A stretch of 64,000 nucleotides of DNA from Bradyrhizobium sp. 4 (GCF_023100905.1 NZ_CP064686.1:5022001-5086000); one strand, 5' to 3'. Positions 36,997-47,985 are shown, counted from the stretch's first letter. Notes: generated from the sequence alone by a model not told the origin. Program-made: numbers and translations.

Positions 36997-37914
36997 ATGG
37001 ATTATTTCGCCCAGCAGCTCATCAACGGCCTCGTGCTCGGCTCGATCTACGGGCTGATCGCGATCGGCTACACGATGGTCTACGGCATCGTCGGCATGAT
37101 CAACTTCGCCCATGGCGATGTCTTCATGATCGGCGGCTTCATCGCGCTGATCACCTTCCTTCTCCTGGTCTCGACCGGCCTGACTGCGGTCCCGGTGATC
37201 CTTTTGATCGTGATCCTGGTCTCGATGGCGGTCACCGCCCTGTATGGCTGGACCATCGAGCGCATCGCCTACCGTCCGCTGCGCCACTCCTTCCGCCTGG
37301 CGCCGATGCTGTCGGCGATCGGCATGTCGTTCGTGCTGACCAACTATTCGCAGGTGGCGCAAGGCGCACGGGTGAAGCCAGTGCCGCCAGTGATCACCGG
37401 CGGATATACGCTGCACGAGAGCGCCGATGGATTCGTCATCCAGCTCTCCAACATCCAGATCGTGGTGGTCATCACCACCATCGTGCTGCTGGCGATCTTC
37501 ACCTGGCTGGTGTCGCGCACCCGGCTCGGGCGCGACATGCGCGCCTGCGAGCAGGACCAGACCATGGCGGCGCTGCTGGGCGTCAACGTCGACCGCACCA
37601 TCTCCATGACCTTCGTGATCGGCGCTGCGCTGGCCGCGGTGGCCGGCCTGATGTACCTGCTCTATTACGGCCTGGTCGATTTCTTCATGGGCTTCGTCGC
37701 CGGCATCAAGGCGTTTACCGCGGCCGTACTCGGCGGCATCGGCTCGCTGCCCGGCGCCATGCTCGGGGGGCTCGCGATCGGGCTGATCGAGACGTTCTGG
37801 TCGGCCTATTTCTCGGTCGAGTACAAGGACGTCGCCGCGTTCTCGATCCTGATCGTCGTGCTGATCTTCATGCCGACCGGCCTGCTCGGCCGCCCCGAAG
37901 TCGAAAAAGTCTGA
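36997..37914 (+). CDS. livH: Branched-chain amino acid ABC permease LivH
   Basis: 305 residues, about eight membrane spans, with the LivH hallmarks INGLVLGSIYGLIAIGYTMVYG and MINFAHGDVFMIGGF near the N terminus and LGGIGSLPGAMLGG near 245. First gene of a complete five-gene HAAT locus (H-M-G-F-binding protein). Confidence 0.94.
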   Translation: MDYFAQQLINGLVLGSIYGLIAIGYTMVYGIVGMINFAHGDVFMIGGFIALITFLLLVSTGLTAVPVILLIVILVSMAVTALYGWTIERIAYRPLRHSFRLAPMLSAIGMSFVLTNYSQVAQGARVKPVPPVITGGYTLHESADGFVIQLSNIQIVVVITTIVLLAIFTWLVSRTRLGRDMRACEQDQTMAALLGVNVDRTISMTFVIGAALAAVAGLMYLLYYGLVDFFMGFVAGIKAFTAAVLGGIGSLPGAMLGGLAIGLIETFWSAYFSVEYKDVAAFSILIVVLIFMPTGLLGRPEVEKV

Positions 37915-37925
37915 CGGTCGCGCGC

Positions 37926-39245
37926 GTGAAAACTCCTTCGAGCAATACGGCCAAAGCTGCATCGGGCATCCCCGCTCTCCTGAAGACCGCCTGCGTCAAC
38001 GCACTGATCGCGCTGGTGCTGTTCTCGCTGATGGTCGGCGTCCGCACCGAAGCCGGTTCCGACGGCCAGCTCACCTATTGGACGCGCTTCGGCGAGGTCG
38101 CCTCCCTCGTCGCCGCGGTATTCGGCGGCTCGATCGTGCTCGAGCTGCTCAAGCAATGGATCGGTCCGACCGGCGCTGAGAAGCTGGTGCCGCCCGCGGT
38201 GCAGAGCGGAATGTCGTTCCTCGGCCGCTATCTCGCACCGGCGCTCCTGATCTTCACGCTGCTGGTGCCCGTGATCTTCTATGACCAGCGGTACATCCTC
38301 GACCTCGCAATCCTCGTGCTCACCTATGTCATGCTGGGTTGGGGATTGAATGTCGTGGTTGGCCTCGCCGGCCTGCTCGATCTCGGCTACGTCGCCTTCT
38401 ATGCGGTGGGCGCCTATTCCTACGCGCTGCTTGCGACCAATTTCGGCTGGTCATTCTGGATCTGCCTGCCGCTCGCCGGCGTCCTCGCCGCATTCTGGGG
38501 CGTGCTGCTCGGCTTTCCCGTGCTGCGCCTGCGCGGCGACTACCTCGCCATCGTGACGCTCGCCTTCGGCGAGATCATCCGCCTCGTCATCATCAATTGG
38601 CAGGATCTGACCGGCGGCCCCAACGGCGTCTCCAGCATTCCCCGCCCCTCCTTCTTCGGCATCCCGCTCGACAACAGCGACAACGGGCTCGCCGCCAGAC
38701 TCGGCATCGAATATTCGCCGACCCACCGCATCGTCTTCCTGTTCTACCTGATCCTGGCGCTCGCGCTGCTCACCAACTGGGTGACGATCCGGCTGCGCCG
38801 CCTGCCGATCGGCCGCGCCTGGGAAGCTTTGCGCGAGGATGAAGTCGCCTGCCGCGCGCTCGGTATCAACACCACGACGACCAAGCTCACGGCATTCGCG
38901 ACCGGTGCGATGTTCGGCGGCTTTGCCGGCGCGTTCTTCGCGACTCGCCAGGGCTTCATCAGCCCGGAATCCTTCACCTTCCAGGAATCGGCGCTGGTGC
39001 TCGCCATCGTCGTGCTCGGCGGCATGGGCTCGCAGCTTGGGGTTGCGCTCTCCGCGCTCGCCATGATCGGCGGTTTCGAGCTGTTCCGCAGCCTCGAGAG
39101 CTATCGCATGCTGGTGTTCGGCATGGCCATGGTGCTGATCATGATCTGGCGGCCGCGCGGCCTGATCGGCCATCGCGCGCCGACCGTGTATCTGACCAAG
39201 GCCCACGCGATCTCATCCGACCTCGTCAAGGAGGGACACGGATGA
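37926..39245 (+). CDS. livM: Branched-chain amino acid ABC permease LivM
   Basis: 439 residues from a GTG at 37926, 11 bases after the livH stop; an ATG is not available near. An N-terminal extension of about 130 residues with two or three membrane spans precedes the core permease, as in many alphaproteobacterial LivM proteins. Core motifs are LNVVVGLAGLLDLGYVAFYAVG and RGDYLAIVTLAFGEIIRL. Confidence 0.92.
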   Translation: MKTPSSNTAKAASGIPALLKTACVNALIALVLFSLMVGVRTEAGSDGQLTYWTRFGEVASLVAAVFGGSIVLELLKQWIGPTGAEKLVPPAVQSGMSFLGRYLAPALLIFTLLVPVIFYDQRYILDLAILVLTYVMLGWGLNVVVGLAGLLDLGYVAFYAVGAYSYALLATNFGWSFWICLPLAGVLAAFWGVLLGFPVLRLRGDYLAIVTLAFGEIIRLVIINWQDLTGGPNGVSSIPRPSFFGIPLDNSDNGLAARLGIEYSPTHRIVFLFYLILALALLTNWVTIRLRRLPIGRAWEALREDEVACRALGINTTTTKLTAFATGAMFGGFAGAFFATRQGFISPESFTFQESALVLAIVVLGGMGSQLGVALSALAMIGGFELFRSLESYRMLVFGMAMVLIMIWRPRGLIGHRAPTVYLTKAHAISSDLVKEGHG

Positions 39246-40071
39246 GCCGCGACCAGATTCTCGAGGTCGACCGGCTCACCATGCGCTTCGGCGGCATCGT
39301 CGCGGTGCAGGACTTGTCGTTTGCTGCCGAGCGGAACAAGATCACCGCGCTGATCGGACCCAACGGCGCCGGTAAGACGACGGTGTTCAACTGCATCACC
39401 GGGTTCTACAAGCCGAGCGGCGGCGCCATCCGCCTCAACCATGACGACGGCAAGGTGATCGCGCTGGAGCGGCTGAACGATTTCCGCATCGCCAAGCAGG
39501 CCAAGGTCGCCCGCACCTTCCAGAACATCCGCCTGTTCCCCGGCATGACCGCGCTGGAAAACCTGATGGTGGCGCAGCACAACGCGCTGATGCGCGCCTC
39601 CGGATTCACCCTGCTCGGGCTCATTGGCGCGCCTGTCTACCGCGACGCCGAGAAGCGCGCGATCGATCTCGCCACCGACTGGCTCAAGCGGGTCAATTTG
39701 CTCGATCGCGCCGACGATGCCGCCGGTAATTTTGCCTATGGCGACCAGCGACGGCTCGAGATCGCACGTGCGATGTGCACCGAGCCCGCGCTCTTGTGCC
39801 TGGACGAACCCGCAGCCGGCCTCAACGCGCGCGAGAGTGCCGCCCTGAGCGAACTGCTGCTGTCGATCCGCAACGAGCTCGGCACCTCGATCCTGCTGAT
39901 CGAGCACGACATGTCTGTGGTGATGGAGATCTCCGACCACATCGTTGTGATGGACCACGGTGTGAAGATCTCTGAAGGCTCCCCGCGCGAGGTTCGCGAC
40001 GATCCAAAGGTGATCGCCGCCTATCTCGGCACCGATGAGGAAGAGGCGGCGGCCGTGATGGAGAGCGGGTC

Positions 40072-40075
<4 letters not shown>
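39242..40075 (+). CDS. livG: Branched-chain amino acid ABC ATPase LivG
   Basis: 277 residues; Walker A GPNGAGKTT, LivG-type signature FAYGDQRRLEIARAM, Walker B LLCLDEPAAGLN and switch IEHDMSVVM. Slightly longer than usual, with an insertion after the first beta-strand region (NHDDGKVIALERLNDFR). ATGA overlap with livM. Confidence 0.95.
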
Positions 40076-40812
<737 letters not shown>

Positions 40813-40971
40813 GGCCGCTCAGGGCGAACCCGCGCTGCCGAATGTGGCGAGATATCTCTGCCCATGCCCGTATTTTGCCGGTGACTTCTCCTCGAATTCA
40901 TTCAAGAATAGCGCCGGTTTGAACCGGGCATGCCCGGTAACTCCCACAGGCGACCACCCTCGAGGTATCTC

Positions 40972-42090
40972 ATGAAATCACTGAAGCTCATCGGTCTGGC
41001 ATTCGGCGCGTCGATCGCGCTGTCGAGCGCGGCATTCGCGCAGGATGTCACCGTCGCAGTCGCAGGTCCGATGACCGGCGGCGAGTCCGCTTTCGGCCGC
41101 CAGATGAAGAACGGCGCCGAGATGGCCGTAGCCGACATCAACGCCGCCGGCGGCCTCAACGGCAAGAAGCTGGCGCTGTCCGTCGAGGACGACGCCTGCG
41201 ACCCGAAGCAGGCGCGCTCGATCGCCGAGAAGATCGCCGGCGCGAAGATCCCCTTCGTGGCCGGGCATTATTGCTCGTCGTCGTCGATCCCCGCGTCGGA
41301 AGCCTATGCCGACGGCAACGTGCTCCAGATTACTCCCGCCTCCACCAATCCGAAGTTCACCGATAGCGGACTGTGGAACGTGGCGCGCGTCTGCGGCCGT
41401 GACGACCAGCAGGGCCTGGTCGCCGCCCAGTACATCGCCAAGAACTACAAGGGCAAGAATATCGCCATCCTCAACGACAAGACCACCTACGGCAAGGGTC
41501 TTGCGGACGAGACCAAGAAGGCGCTCAACAAGGCCGGCGTCACCGAGAAGATGTACGAGTCCTACAACAAGGGCGACAAGGACTTCAACGCGATCGTCTC
41601 GCGGCTGAAGCGCGACAACATCGATCTCGTCTATGTCGGGGGCTACCATCAGGAGAGCGGCCTGATCCTGCGCCAGATGCGCGACCAAGGCCTCAAGACC
41701 GTGCTGATGGCCGGCGACGCGCTCGCCGATAAGGAATATGCCTCCATCACCGGCCCTGCCGGCGAAGGCACGCTGTTCACCTTCGGCCCCGATCCGCGCA
41801 ATAAGCCGACCGCGAAGAAGATCGTCGAGGCCTTCAAGGCCAAGAACATCGACCCCGAGGGCTACACGCTCTACACCTACGCGGCGATGCAGGTCTGGTC
41901 GCAGGCGGCCAAGAAGGCCGGCACCACCGATGCCAAGAAGGTCATGGCGGCCATCAAGGCCGGCAAGTGGGACACCGTGATCGGGCCGATCGAGTATGAC
42001 GCCAAGGGCGACATCAAGCAGCTCGACTACGTCGTCTACAAATGGGACGCCAAGGGCGGCTACGCCGCGATCAGCGGCAACGGCACCTAA
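40972..42090 (+). CDS. Branched-chain amino acid-type periplasmic binding protein
   Basis: 372 residues; Sec signal peptide (about 1-23, SSAAFAQ cleavage) and a LivJ/LivK-like Peripla_BP_6 body (AGPMTGGESAFGRQMKNGAEMAVADINAAGG, here split as the N-lobe block; HYCSSSSIPASEAYA ligand-site region). GAGG lies 6 bases before ATG 40972. Ends the livHMGF operon after a 159-base gap, which may carry its own promoter. Confidence 0.92.
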   Translation: MKSLKLIGLAFGASIALSSAAFAQDVTVAVAGPMTGGESAFGRQMKNGAEMAVADINAAGGLNGKKLALSVEDDACDPKQARSIAEKIAGAKIPFVAGHYCSSSSIPASEAYADGNVLQITPASTNPKFTDSGLWNVARVCGRDDQQGLVAAQYIAKNYKGKNIAILNDKTTYGKGLADETKKALNKAGVTEKMYESYNKGDKDFNAIVSRLKRDNIDLVYVGGYHQESGLILRQMRDQGLKTVLMAGDALADKEYASITGPAGEGTLFTFGPDPRNKPTAKKIVEAFKAKNIDPEGYTLYTYAAMQVWSQAAKKAGTTDAKKVMAAIKAGKWDTVIGPIEYDAKGDIKQLDYVVYKWDAKGGYAAISGNGT

Positions 42091-42133
42091 GCACGCTTGC
42101 CGGGGGCCTGAACGCCTCATTCAATCATCATAG

Positions 42134-42155
42134 CGCCCCGGCTTGCCCCGGGGCG
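42134..42155 (+). terminator. Rho-independent terminator after the liv-type operon
   Basis: CGCCCCGG / CCGGGGCG stem, loop CTTGCC, followed by TTTCTTCC. It lies 44 bases after the binding-protein stop and also precedes the end of the opposite-strand regulator gene. Confidence 0.85.
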
Positions 42156-42173
42156 TTTCTTCCTGCGTCAGAA

Positions 42174-42560
42174 TCAGACGGCTGCAGGCAGCGCGCCGTC
42201 CGCCGCAGCTTGGGCGTTCCTTAGTGCCTGAAGAAGATCGTTCGGCCGAAACGGCTTTTGCAGGCAGACCACGTTGGCGAGGTGGGGCGATTGTTCCATG
42301 AAGTCCAGTGCCATCATCCCCGACACCGCAACGACCGGGAGACTCGGTGCAAGCTCGCGCAGCGTCGTGATGACCTCGACGCCGCTGGTATCGCCAAGGA
42401 AAATGTCCACGATTGCCGCGTCGAAGCAGGTCTCGGTGAAGGCTTTCACCCCGGCTGCGCCGCTATCGGCCTCAACGACGTCGTAACGGTTGACGCGCAG
42501 CACGATCGCGACCATCGCACGGACGTCCTTCTGGTCGTCGATGATGAGAACGCGGGGCAT
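42174..42560 (-). CDS. Single-domain response regulator
   Basis: 128 residues made of a receiver domain alone: acidic pair in VLIIDDQKDV, phospho-acceptor Asp in AAIVDIFLGDTSG (near 53), the Thr/Ser position in VVAVSGM and the Lys in LQKPF. ATG at 42560 with GGGAG upstream. Divergent from the hybrid kinase at 42785, which likely communicates with it. Confidence 0.9.
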   Translation of the reverse strand: MPRVLIIDDQKDVRAMVAIVLRVNRYDVVEADSGAAGVKAFTETCFDAAIVDIFLGDTSGVEVITTLRELAPSLPVVAVSGMMALDFMEQSPHLANVVCLQKPFRPNDLLQALRNAQAAADGALPAAV

Positions 42561-42784
42561 AGGGAACAACTCCCGGATCCTGATTCAAAATGCCTGATTC
42601 AAACCTGGAACCCGTAGCAGCGGGAGAGCATTATGGCACCGTCCAGTAAAGCGCATCTTACCCGATCCCCCGTGCGCGTTCCCCATAAAATTAAGTAAAC
42701 TGTAACCTTCGGTTGAGTCGCGGTGGGTTTTGTCATGATGCGTGCCCAGAACCCGCTACCATGGACCAAAATTGATTGGGCCAA

Positions 42785-45610
42785 ATGAGATTGGCGAAGA
42801 TGCTCAAGACCGATCTGCGAGAGCTTCACGTGTCCGCGCCGACCGATCGGAGCACATTCCTTTCGACGTTGCCGGCCACCCCGAAAGACCGCACCGCAGC
42901 ATTGGCGATCGTGGGCGTCTCGTCGATCCTGTTCGCAATGGCCGTGCCCTTCGCAGGTATCCCGCTGCTGCCCGTGCCAGCCTTCGTCGCGAGCTATCAA
43001 TCCGCGCTCGTCGTCGCGGACATCGTCACCGCGGTCCTGCTGTTGTCGCAGTTTGCGGTGCTCAGGACCCGCGCGCTGCTCGTGCTGGCGACGGGCTATC
43101 TGTTCACCGCTGCCGCGGCCGTGGTCCATGCCCTCACCTTCCCCGGACTTTTTTCGCCGACCGGGCTGCTGGGAGCCAACCAGCAGACCACGGTCTGGCT
43201 CTACATGATCTGGCACGGTGGCTTCCCGCTCTGCGTGCTGGCCTATGCCTGGCTGAAGGAGGCCGACGGCGGCGCCCGGATCGCGGGCTCGGCAAGCAAG
43301 GCGATCTACGCCAGCGTGGTCGGCGTCGCCGCGGTCATGGTCGTCTTGACCTGGATCGTCACTGCCCAGCACGACCTGCTTCCGGTCCTGCTGCGCGACG
43401 GCCGTTACACGCAGATCATGATCGGCGTGGTGGCCTTTGTCTGGTCCTTGAGCTTTGCCGCGCTGGTCTCGCTGTGGTTCCGCCGTCCGCATTCGGTCAT
43501 CGACGTCTGGCTCATGGTGGTGATGTGCGCGTGGCTGTTCGACATCGCGCTGTCGGCGATCGTCAACGTCGCGCGCTTCGATCTCGGCTTCTACGCCGGC
43601 CGCGTCTACGGCCTCTGCGCGGCGACCTTCGTGCTCGCAGTGCTTTTGATCGAAAATGTCCGCCTCCAGGCGCACACGCTGGGGCTCGTCGGCAGGTTGC
43701 GCCAGCAGTCAGCATTGGATCGCGACTATTATGGCAAGCGCCTTGCGCTGTACGGGGCCGTCGTCGAATCCGCCAATGATGCCATCATTACGAAGACCCT
43801 CGACGGTGTCATCACGGGCTGGAACAAGGCCGCCGAACATCTGTTCGGCTATGCCGCCGCGGAGGCCATCGGCCAGCCGATCGACATCATCGTGCCGGAG
43901 GACCGCAAGGCCGAGGTCAGGGGTATCCTGAACAGGGTCGGCGGCAATGAAACGATCGCCCAGCATGAAACGGTCCGGATCCGAAAGGACGGTCGGCCGC
44001 TCGACGTCGTTCTCAATGTTTCTCCGCTCAAATCAGCCAACGGACAGATCATCGGCGCTTCCAAGATCGCCCACGACATCACGGAAGAGAAGCAGGCAAG
44101 AGAAAAACTGCGCCGCGAGGTCGAGGAGCGGCAGCGGATCTTCGAGACCTCGCAGGACCTGATCCTGGTCACCGACGGTTTTGGCAATTTCATCCAGGTC
44201 AGCCCCAGCGTGAAGACCATTCTGGGCTTGAGTCCGGAGGACATGATCGGGCACAGCGCCACCGAGTTCATTCATCCCGATGACCTCCAGAAGACGCGCG
44301 ACGAGATGCGCGCGGCGCGGCGTGGCGCGGTCAAGCGCAGCTTCGAGGCGCGCTACTACCACTACGATGGTCACGAGGTCACGCTGAACTGGATGGGCAC
44401 CTGGTCCGATCCGGTCAAGCGCCATTTCTTCATCGGTCGCGACCTCACCGAGAAGCAGGCCGCCGAGGCGCAGTTCAGGCACGTCCAGAAGATGGACTCC
44501 ATCGGTCAATTGACCGGCGGTGTCGCGCACGACTTCAACAATGTGCTGACCGTCATCACCGGCACGATCGGCATCCTGGCGGACGCGGTCGCTGACCGTC
44601 CCGAGCTCGCTGCCATCACCAAGCTGATCGATGACGCCGCCGAACGCGGCGCGCAACTGACCAAGCATCTGCTCGCCTTCGCCCGCAAGCAGCCGCTCCA
44701 ACCGCGCGAAATCGACGTCAACGCATTGACGCTCGAGGCCGCAAAGCTCCTGCATCCCACGCTCGGCGAGCAGATCACCATCATGCCGCAACTCACCGAG
44801 GATGCGTGGCCGGCACTGATCGACCCGGGCCAGCTTTCCACCGCGATCCTCAATCTCGCGCTGAACGCGCGAGATGCCATGCCCAACGGCGGCACGCTGG
44901 TGCTGGAGACCCGCAACATCTTTCTTGACGACGGCTATGCCAGCATGAACCCCGACGTGGTGGCTGGCAATTACGTCATGATCGCCGTCAGCGACACCGG
45001 CTCCGGAATCCCGCCGGAGTTGATGGACCGGGTGTTCGATCCCTTCTTCACCACCAAGGAGGTCGGCAAGGGCACCGGCCTCGGGCTCAGCATGGTGTTC
45101 GGCTTCGTCAAGCAGTCCGGCGGACACATCAAGATCTACAGCGAGGAAGGCCACGGCACGAGCGTGAAGATCTACCTGCCGCGCTCGAGCGGCGTGCAGG
45201 AGACCGAGTTCGAGGCGCTCCAGAACGCGCCCGTCACCGGCGGCCACGAAAAGATCCTGATCGTCGAGGACGACGCGCTGGTGCGCCAATATGTCGTGAC
45301 CCAGATCAAGAGCCTCGGCTATGTCACCCTCGAAGCCGGCAACGCGGCCGAGGCCCTCGTCATTATCGACGCCGACAAGAACATCGACCTGCTGTTCACG
45401 GACGTCATAATGCCGGGCAACATGAACGGACGCCAGCTCGCCGACGAGGCGGCTCGCCGCCGCCCCGACTTGAAGACGCTGTTCACCTCGGGCTACACCG
45501 AGAACGCCATCGTCCATCACGGACGGCTCGATTCCGGCGTGCTGCTGCTGGCAAAGCCCTACCGCAAGTCCGAGCTCGCCAAGATGCTGAGGACCGCGCT
45601 CGCGGGTTGA
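42785..45610 (+). CDS. MASE4-like membrane hybrid histidine kinase with two PAS domains
   Basis: 941 residues. About eight membrane spans (35-285, MASE4-like sensor), PAS 1 (about 318-430, AVVESANDAIITKTLDG), PAS 2 (about 450-560, LILVTDGFGNFIQVSPS), HisKA with phospho-His 582 in GGVAHDFNNVLTVI, HATPase (NARDAMP, DTGSGIPPE, GTGLGLSMV) and a C-terminal receiver with Asp 873 in LLFTDVIMPG. The ATG at 42785 has a poor ribosome site; another ATG at 42800 is possible. With the divergent receiver it forms a phosphorelay of unknown output. Confidence 0.9.
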   Translation: MRLAKMLKTDLRELHVSAPTDRSTFLSTLPATPKDRTAALAIVGVSSILFAMAVPFAGIPLLPVPAFVASYQSALVVADIVTAVLLLSQFAVLRTRALLVLATGYLFTAAAAVVHALTFPGLFSPTGLLGANQQTTVWLYMIWHGGFPLCVLAYAWLKEADGGARIAGSASKAIYASVVGVAAVMVVLTWIVTAQHDLLPVLLRDGRYTQIMIGVVAFVWSLSFAALVSLWFRRPHSVIDVWLMVVMCAWLFDIALSAIVNVARFDLGFYAGRVYGLCAATFVLAVLLIENVRLQAHTLGLVGRLRQQSALDRDYYGKRLALYGAVVESANDAIITKTLDGVITGWNKAAEHLFGYAAAEAIGQPIDIIVPEDRKAEVRGILNRVGGNETIAQHETVRIRKDGRPLDVVLNVSPLKSANGQIIGASKIAHDITEEKQAREKLRREVEERQRIFETSQDLILVTDGFGNFIQVSPSVKTILGLSPEDMIGHSATEFIHPDDLQKTRDEMRAARRGAVKRSFEARYYHYDGHEVTLNWMGTWSDPVKRHFFIGRDLTEKQAAEAQFRHVQKMDSIGQLTGGVAHDFNNVLTVITGTIGILADAVADRPELAAITKLIDDAAERGAQLTKHLLAFARKQPLQPREIDVNALTLEAAKLLHPTLGEQITIMPQLTEDAWPALIDPGQLSTAILNLALNARDAMPNGGTLVLETRNIFLDDGYASMNPDVVAGNYVMIAVSDTGSGIPPELMDRVFDPFFTTKEVGKGTGLGLSMVFGFVKQSGGHIKIYSEEGHGTSVKIYLPRSSGVQETEFEALQNAPVTGGHEKILIVEDDALVRQYVVTQIKSLGYVTLEAGNAAEALVIIDADKNIDLLFTDVIMPGNMNGRQLADEAARRRPDLKTLFTSGYTENAIVHHGRLDSGVLLLAKPYRKSELAKMLRTALAG

Positions 45611-45669
45611 GCCTGCGGCATCCCTGCGATATCGCTGAAGCGGACGCCCTTCAGCCCTGCGGAGCCGCC

Positions 45670-46665
45670 TTGAAAAACCTTCTCACCGATATCGCCGGCG
45701 TCCGCGTCGGCCATGCCGAGGATGCGAAAATTGCCACTGGCACGACCGCGATCATCTTCGACGCCCCCGCTGTTACGGCCATCGATGTTCGCGGCGGCGG
45801 ACCCGGCACGCGCGAAGACGCGTTGCTCGACCTCGCCAGCACCGTCGATCGCGTTGACGCCATTGCGCTGTCCGGCGGCTCAGCCTTTGGAATCGACGCC
45901 GGCGGCGGCATCCAGGCCTGGCTCGCCGAACAAGGCCGCGGCTTGCGGATTCGCGAGGCTGTGATTCCGATCGTCCCCGGCGCGATCGTTTTCGACCTGC
46001 TCAACGGTGGCGACAAGAGCTGGGGACGCTTCGCGCCCTATCGCGATCTCGGCTACGCCGCAGCGTTGGCCGCCAGCGACGATTTCGCGCTGGGCAGCGT
46101 CGGGGCCGGCCTCGGAGCCACCACCGCAACCTTCAAGGGCGGACTGGGATCGGCCTCCGCGGTCCTGGCCAATGGCATCAAGGTCGCTGCGATCATCGTC
46201 GTCAACGCGGTCGGCAGCACAACGGTTGGCGAGGGGCCTTGGTTCTGGGCTGCACCGTTCGAGGAGAACGGCGAGTTCGGCGGGCGCGGCCTGCCGTCCG
46301 CGTTCACGCCGGACATGCTGGCGATGCGCATCAAGGGCGGACCCGCCGCGAGCGCACGTGAGAACACCACGATCGGCCTCGTCGTTACCGATGCCATGCT
46401 GACCAAGGCCCAGGCCAAGCGGCTTGCGATGATCGCGCATACCGGGTTCGCCCGTGCGATTTATCCTGTGCATGCCCCAACCGATGGCGACGTGCTGTTC
46501 GCCGCCGCAACGGGCGAGAAGCCGATCGAGCCGCTGGTCGGCCTCACCGAACTGGGAACCGTCGCCGCCAACGTGGTCGCACGCGCGATCGCTCGCGGCG
46601 TCTACAATGCGACGGCCCTGCCGTTTGCCGGCGCGCTGCCGGCGTGGAAGGATCGGTTCGGCTAG
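45670..46665 (+). CDS. P1-family (DmpA/NylC-like) N-terminal-nucleophile peptidase
   Basis: 331 residues from a TTG at 45670, which has GGAG 5 bases upstream (a TTG at 45607, overlapping the kinase stop, is the alternative). DmpA-fold blocks are visible: ITDIAGVRVGHAED-like start, LSGGSAFGIDAGGGIQAWL, GSVGAGLGATTATFKGG, and ENTTIGLVVTDA, where by analogy with NylC autocleavage before the first Thr would release the nucleophile. Family members hydrolyse beta-peptides, amides or aminopeptidase substrates; the natural substrate is unknown. Confidence 0.87.
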   Translation: MKNLLTDIAGVRVGHAEDAKIATGTTAIIFDAPAVTAIDVRGGGPGTREDALLDLASTVDRVDAIALSGGSAFGIDAGGGIQAWLAEQGRGLRIREAVIPIVPGAIVFDLLNGGDKSWGRFAPYRDLGYAAALAASDDFALGSVGAGLGATTATFKGGLGSASAVLANGIKVAAIIVVNAVGSTTVGEGPWFWAAPFEENGEFGGRGLPSAFTPDMLAMRIKGGPAASARENTTIGLVVTDAMLTKAQAKRLAMIAHTGFARAIYPVHAPTDGDVLFAAATGEKPIEPLVGLTELGTVAANVVARAIARGVYNATALPFAGALPAWKDRFG

Positions 46666-46715
46666 AAACGAAACGGCTGACACGGCGTTACCCTGACGGG
46701 CCAAGGTGCACCGCC

Positions 46716-46927
46716 ATGCCGTCTTCCGTGATCCGGTTTTTCCGTTATGCGCCCGAGACTCGCGAGCTGAAAGTGACTTTCGTGAGCGGACGCCTCTATG
46801 TCTACGAGGACGTTCCGCCCGAGGTCGCCGCGGCGTTCAGGAATGCGCGCTCAAAGGGTACATTCTTCAACCGCGAATCCGCGACCGTTATGTCTACCGT
46901 GACATCACTCACGAATATGCAGGCTAG
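46716..46927 (+). pseudogene. KTSC-domain small protein interrupted by a -1 frameshift
   Basis: From ATG 46716 the frame encodes the KTSC-domain first half (SSVIRFF..., GRLYVYEDVPPEVAAAF, SKGTFFNRE). At about 46875 the expected continuation IRDRYVYRDITHEYAG followed by a TAG at 46925 appears in another frame; one extra A in the GAATCC stretch would join them into a 70-residue protein of normal family length. As it stands translation runs on to 47096 through sequence antisense to the next gene. Either a recent mutation or a sequencing error. Confidence 0.8.
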
Positions 46928-46939
46928 CCGTGAGCAAGG

Positions 46940-47734
46940 TTACACGCTCATCGACATCGATGAACCGACAGCCGCTGAGGCACCTTGTCCCTGCCCGCCC
47001 TGCCGCTGCATCAACTGCGCGAACAGATCGTACGCCGAATTACGGGGGCTGGAGGCGCCCGGGACCGTCGTCGACATCTTGAAGCCGTCGGCGTAGGTGA
47101 CCGTGGTGGTGGTCGAGCCGTCGGCGCCGGTCGTCGAGGTCGAGGCCGAGCCGCCGCTGGAGGGCGAGGAGGAATTCGAACCGCTGCCGGACGCATCGCC
47201 CGCACCTTGCGCATGATGGTGGCCGCGATGGCCGCTCTTCAGTGCCTTCGACATCTCATCGAGGCTGACGCTGCCGTCGGTATTCGAATCCAGCTTCGAG
47301 AAAACGTCGTCGGCCTGCGCGAGGTTGGTGCCGCCGGCGCCGAGCGCATTCTCGAATTCCGACTTGGTGATCTTGCCGTCGCCGTCGCCATCGATCTGCG
47401 AGAACAGGTCCTTCAGGGCGGCGTCGCGGCGCGTCGAGGACGAGGATGTTGAACTGGACGAGGTCGAACTCGCTGCGCTGCTCGTACTGTCCGAGGATTG
47501 GCTCTGCGCGGCGAACAGCGCGTTCATCGTCTCCGGCGAGATCTGCGGGGTTTTGCCCGCATTGACCGACGAGGTCGCGCCGGTCGTGCTGTTGCTGCCG
47601 CTGTCGACCGCGAACGGATTGGTCGCAGGCTTTTGCGAGGACCCCGTCTTCTGCGTCGAAGAGGACGATTTCGAATTCGTCAGCGACTGGATCGCGTCGA
47701 GCGCGCTCGATACGGCCCCAAGAGCGAACAACAT
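46940..47734 (-). CDS. EF-hand calcium-binding protein, low complexity
   Basis: 264 residues from ATG 47734 (GGAG 7 bases upstream). A Ser/Thr-rich N-terminal half leads to two EF-hand loops, DGDGDGKITKSEF (near 118) and DSNTDGSVSLDEM (near 150), then a His patch (HRGHHH) and another Ser/Gly/Thr-rich tail. No clear Sec signal peptide, so its cellular place is open. Calcium binding is expected from intact Asp/Glu positions; role unknown. Confidence 0.85.
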   Translation of the reverse strand: MLFALGAVSSALDAIQSLTNSKSSSSTQKTGSSQKPATNPFAVDSGSNSTTGATSSVNAGKTPQISPETMNALFAAQSQSSDSTSSAASSTSSSSTSSSSTRRDAALKDLFSQIDGDGDGKITKSEFENALGAGGTNLAQADDVFSKLDSNTDGSVSLDEMSKALKSGHRGHHHAQGAGDASGSGSNSSSPSSGGSASTSTTGADGSTTTTVTYADGFKMSTTVPGASSPRNSAYDLFAQLMQRQGGQGQGASAAVGSSMSMSV

Positions 47735-47985
47735 TGCACAACTCCAACCGATGCGGCATGCCGCGGCCAATGTTCTGTTCAGGTGAAGTCAGCAAGCGCC
47801 GTGCCAGCGCAAAAAGCTCAATGAAATCCGCTTTCACCGCGCTTTGCACGGCCCGGGAACACCGGCAATTCATGCCGATCGCGGCAGAAATTTCCGCCCA
47901 CAGGAAGCACGCCGCCCCTGCATTGCCCGGCTGAGAGGCCCATGTTAGGCGAGTCCATCTTTCACGGCCGCCACGGGAAACCGCC

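Noticed and set aside
46927..47096. C-terminal Cys-rich extension of the KTSC frame (PCPCPPCRCINC)
   Set aside because: It arises only after the frameshift and is antisense to the EF-hand gene, so it is not a real cysteine-rich domain.
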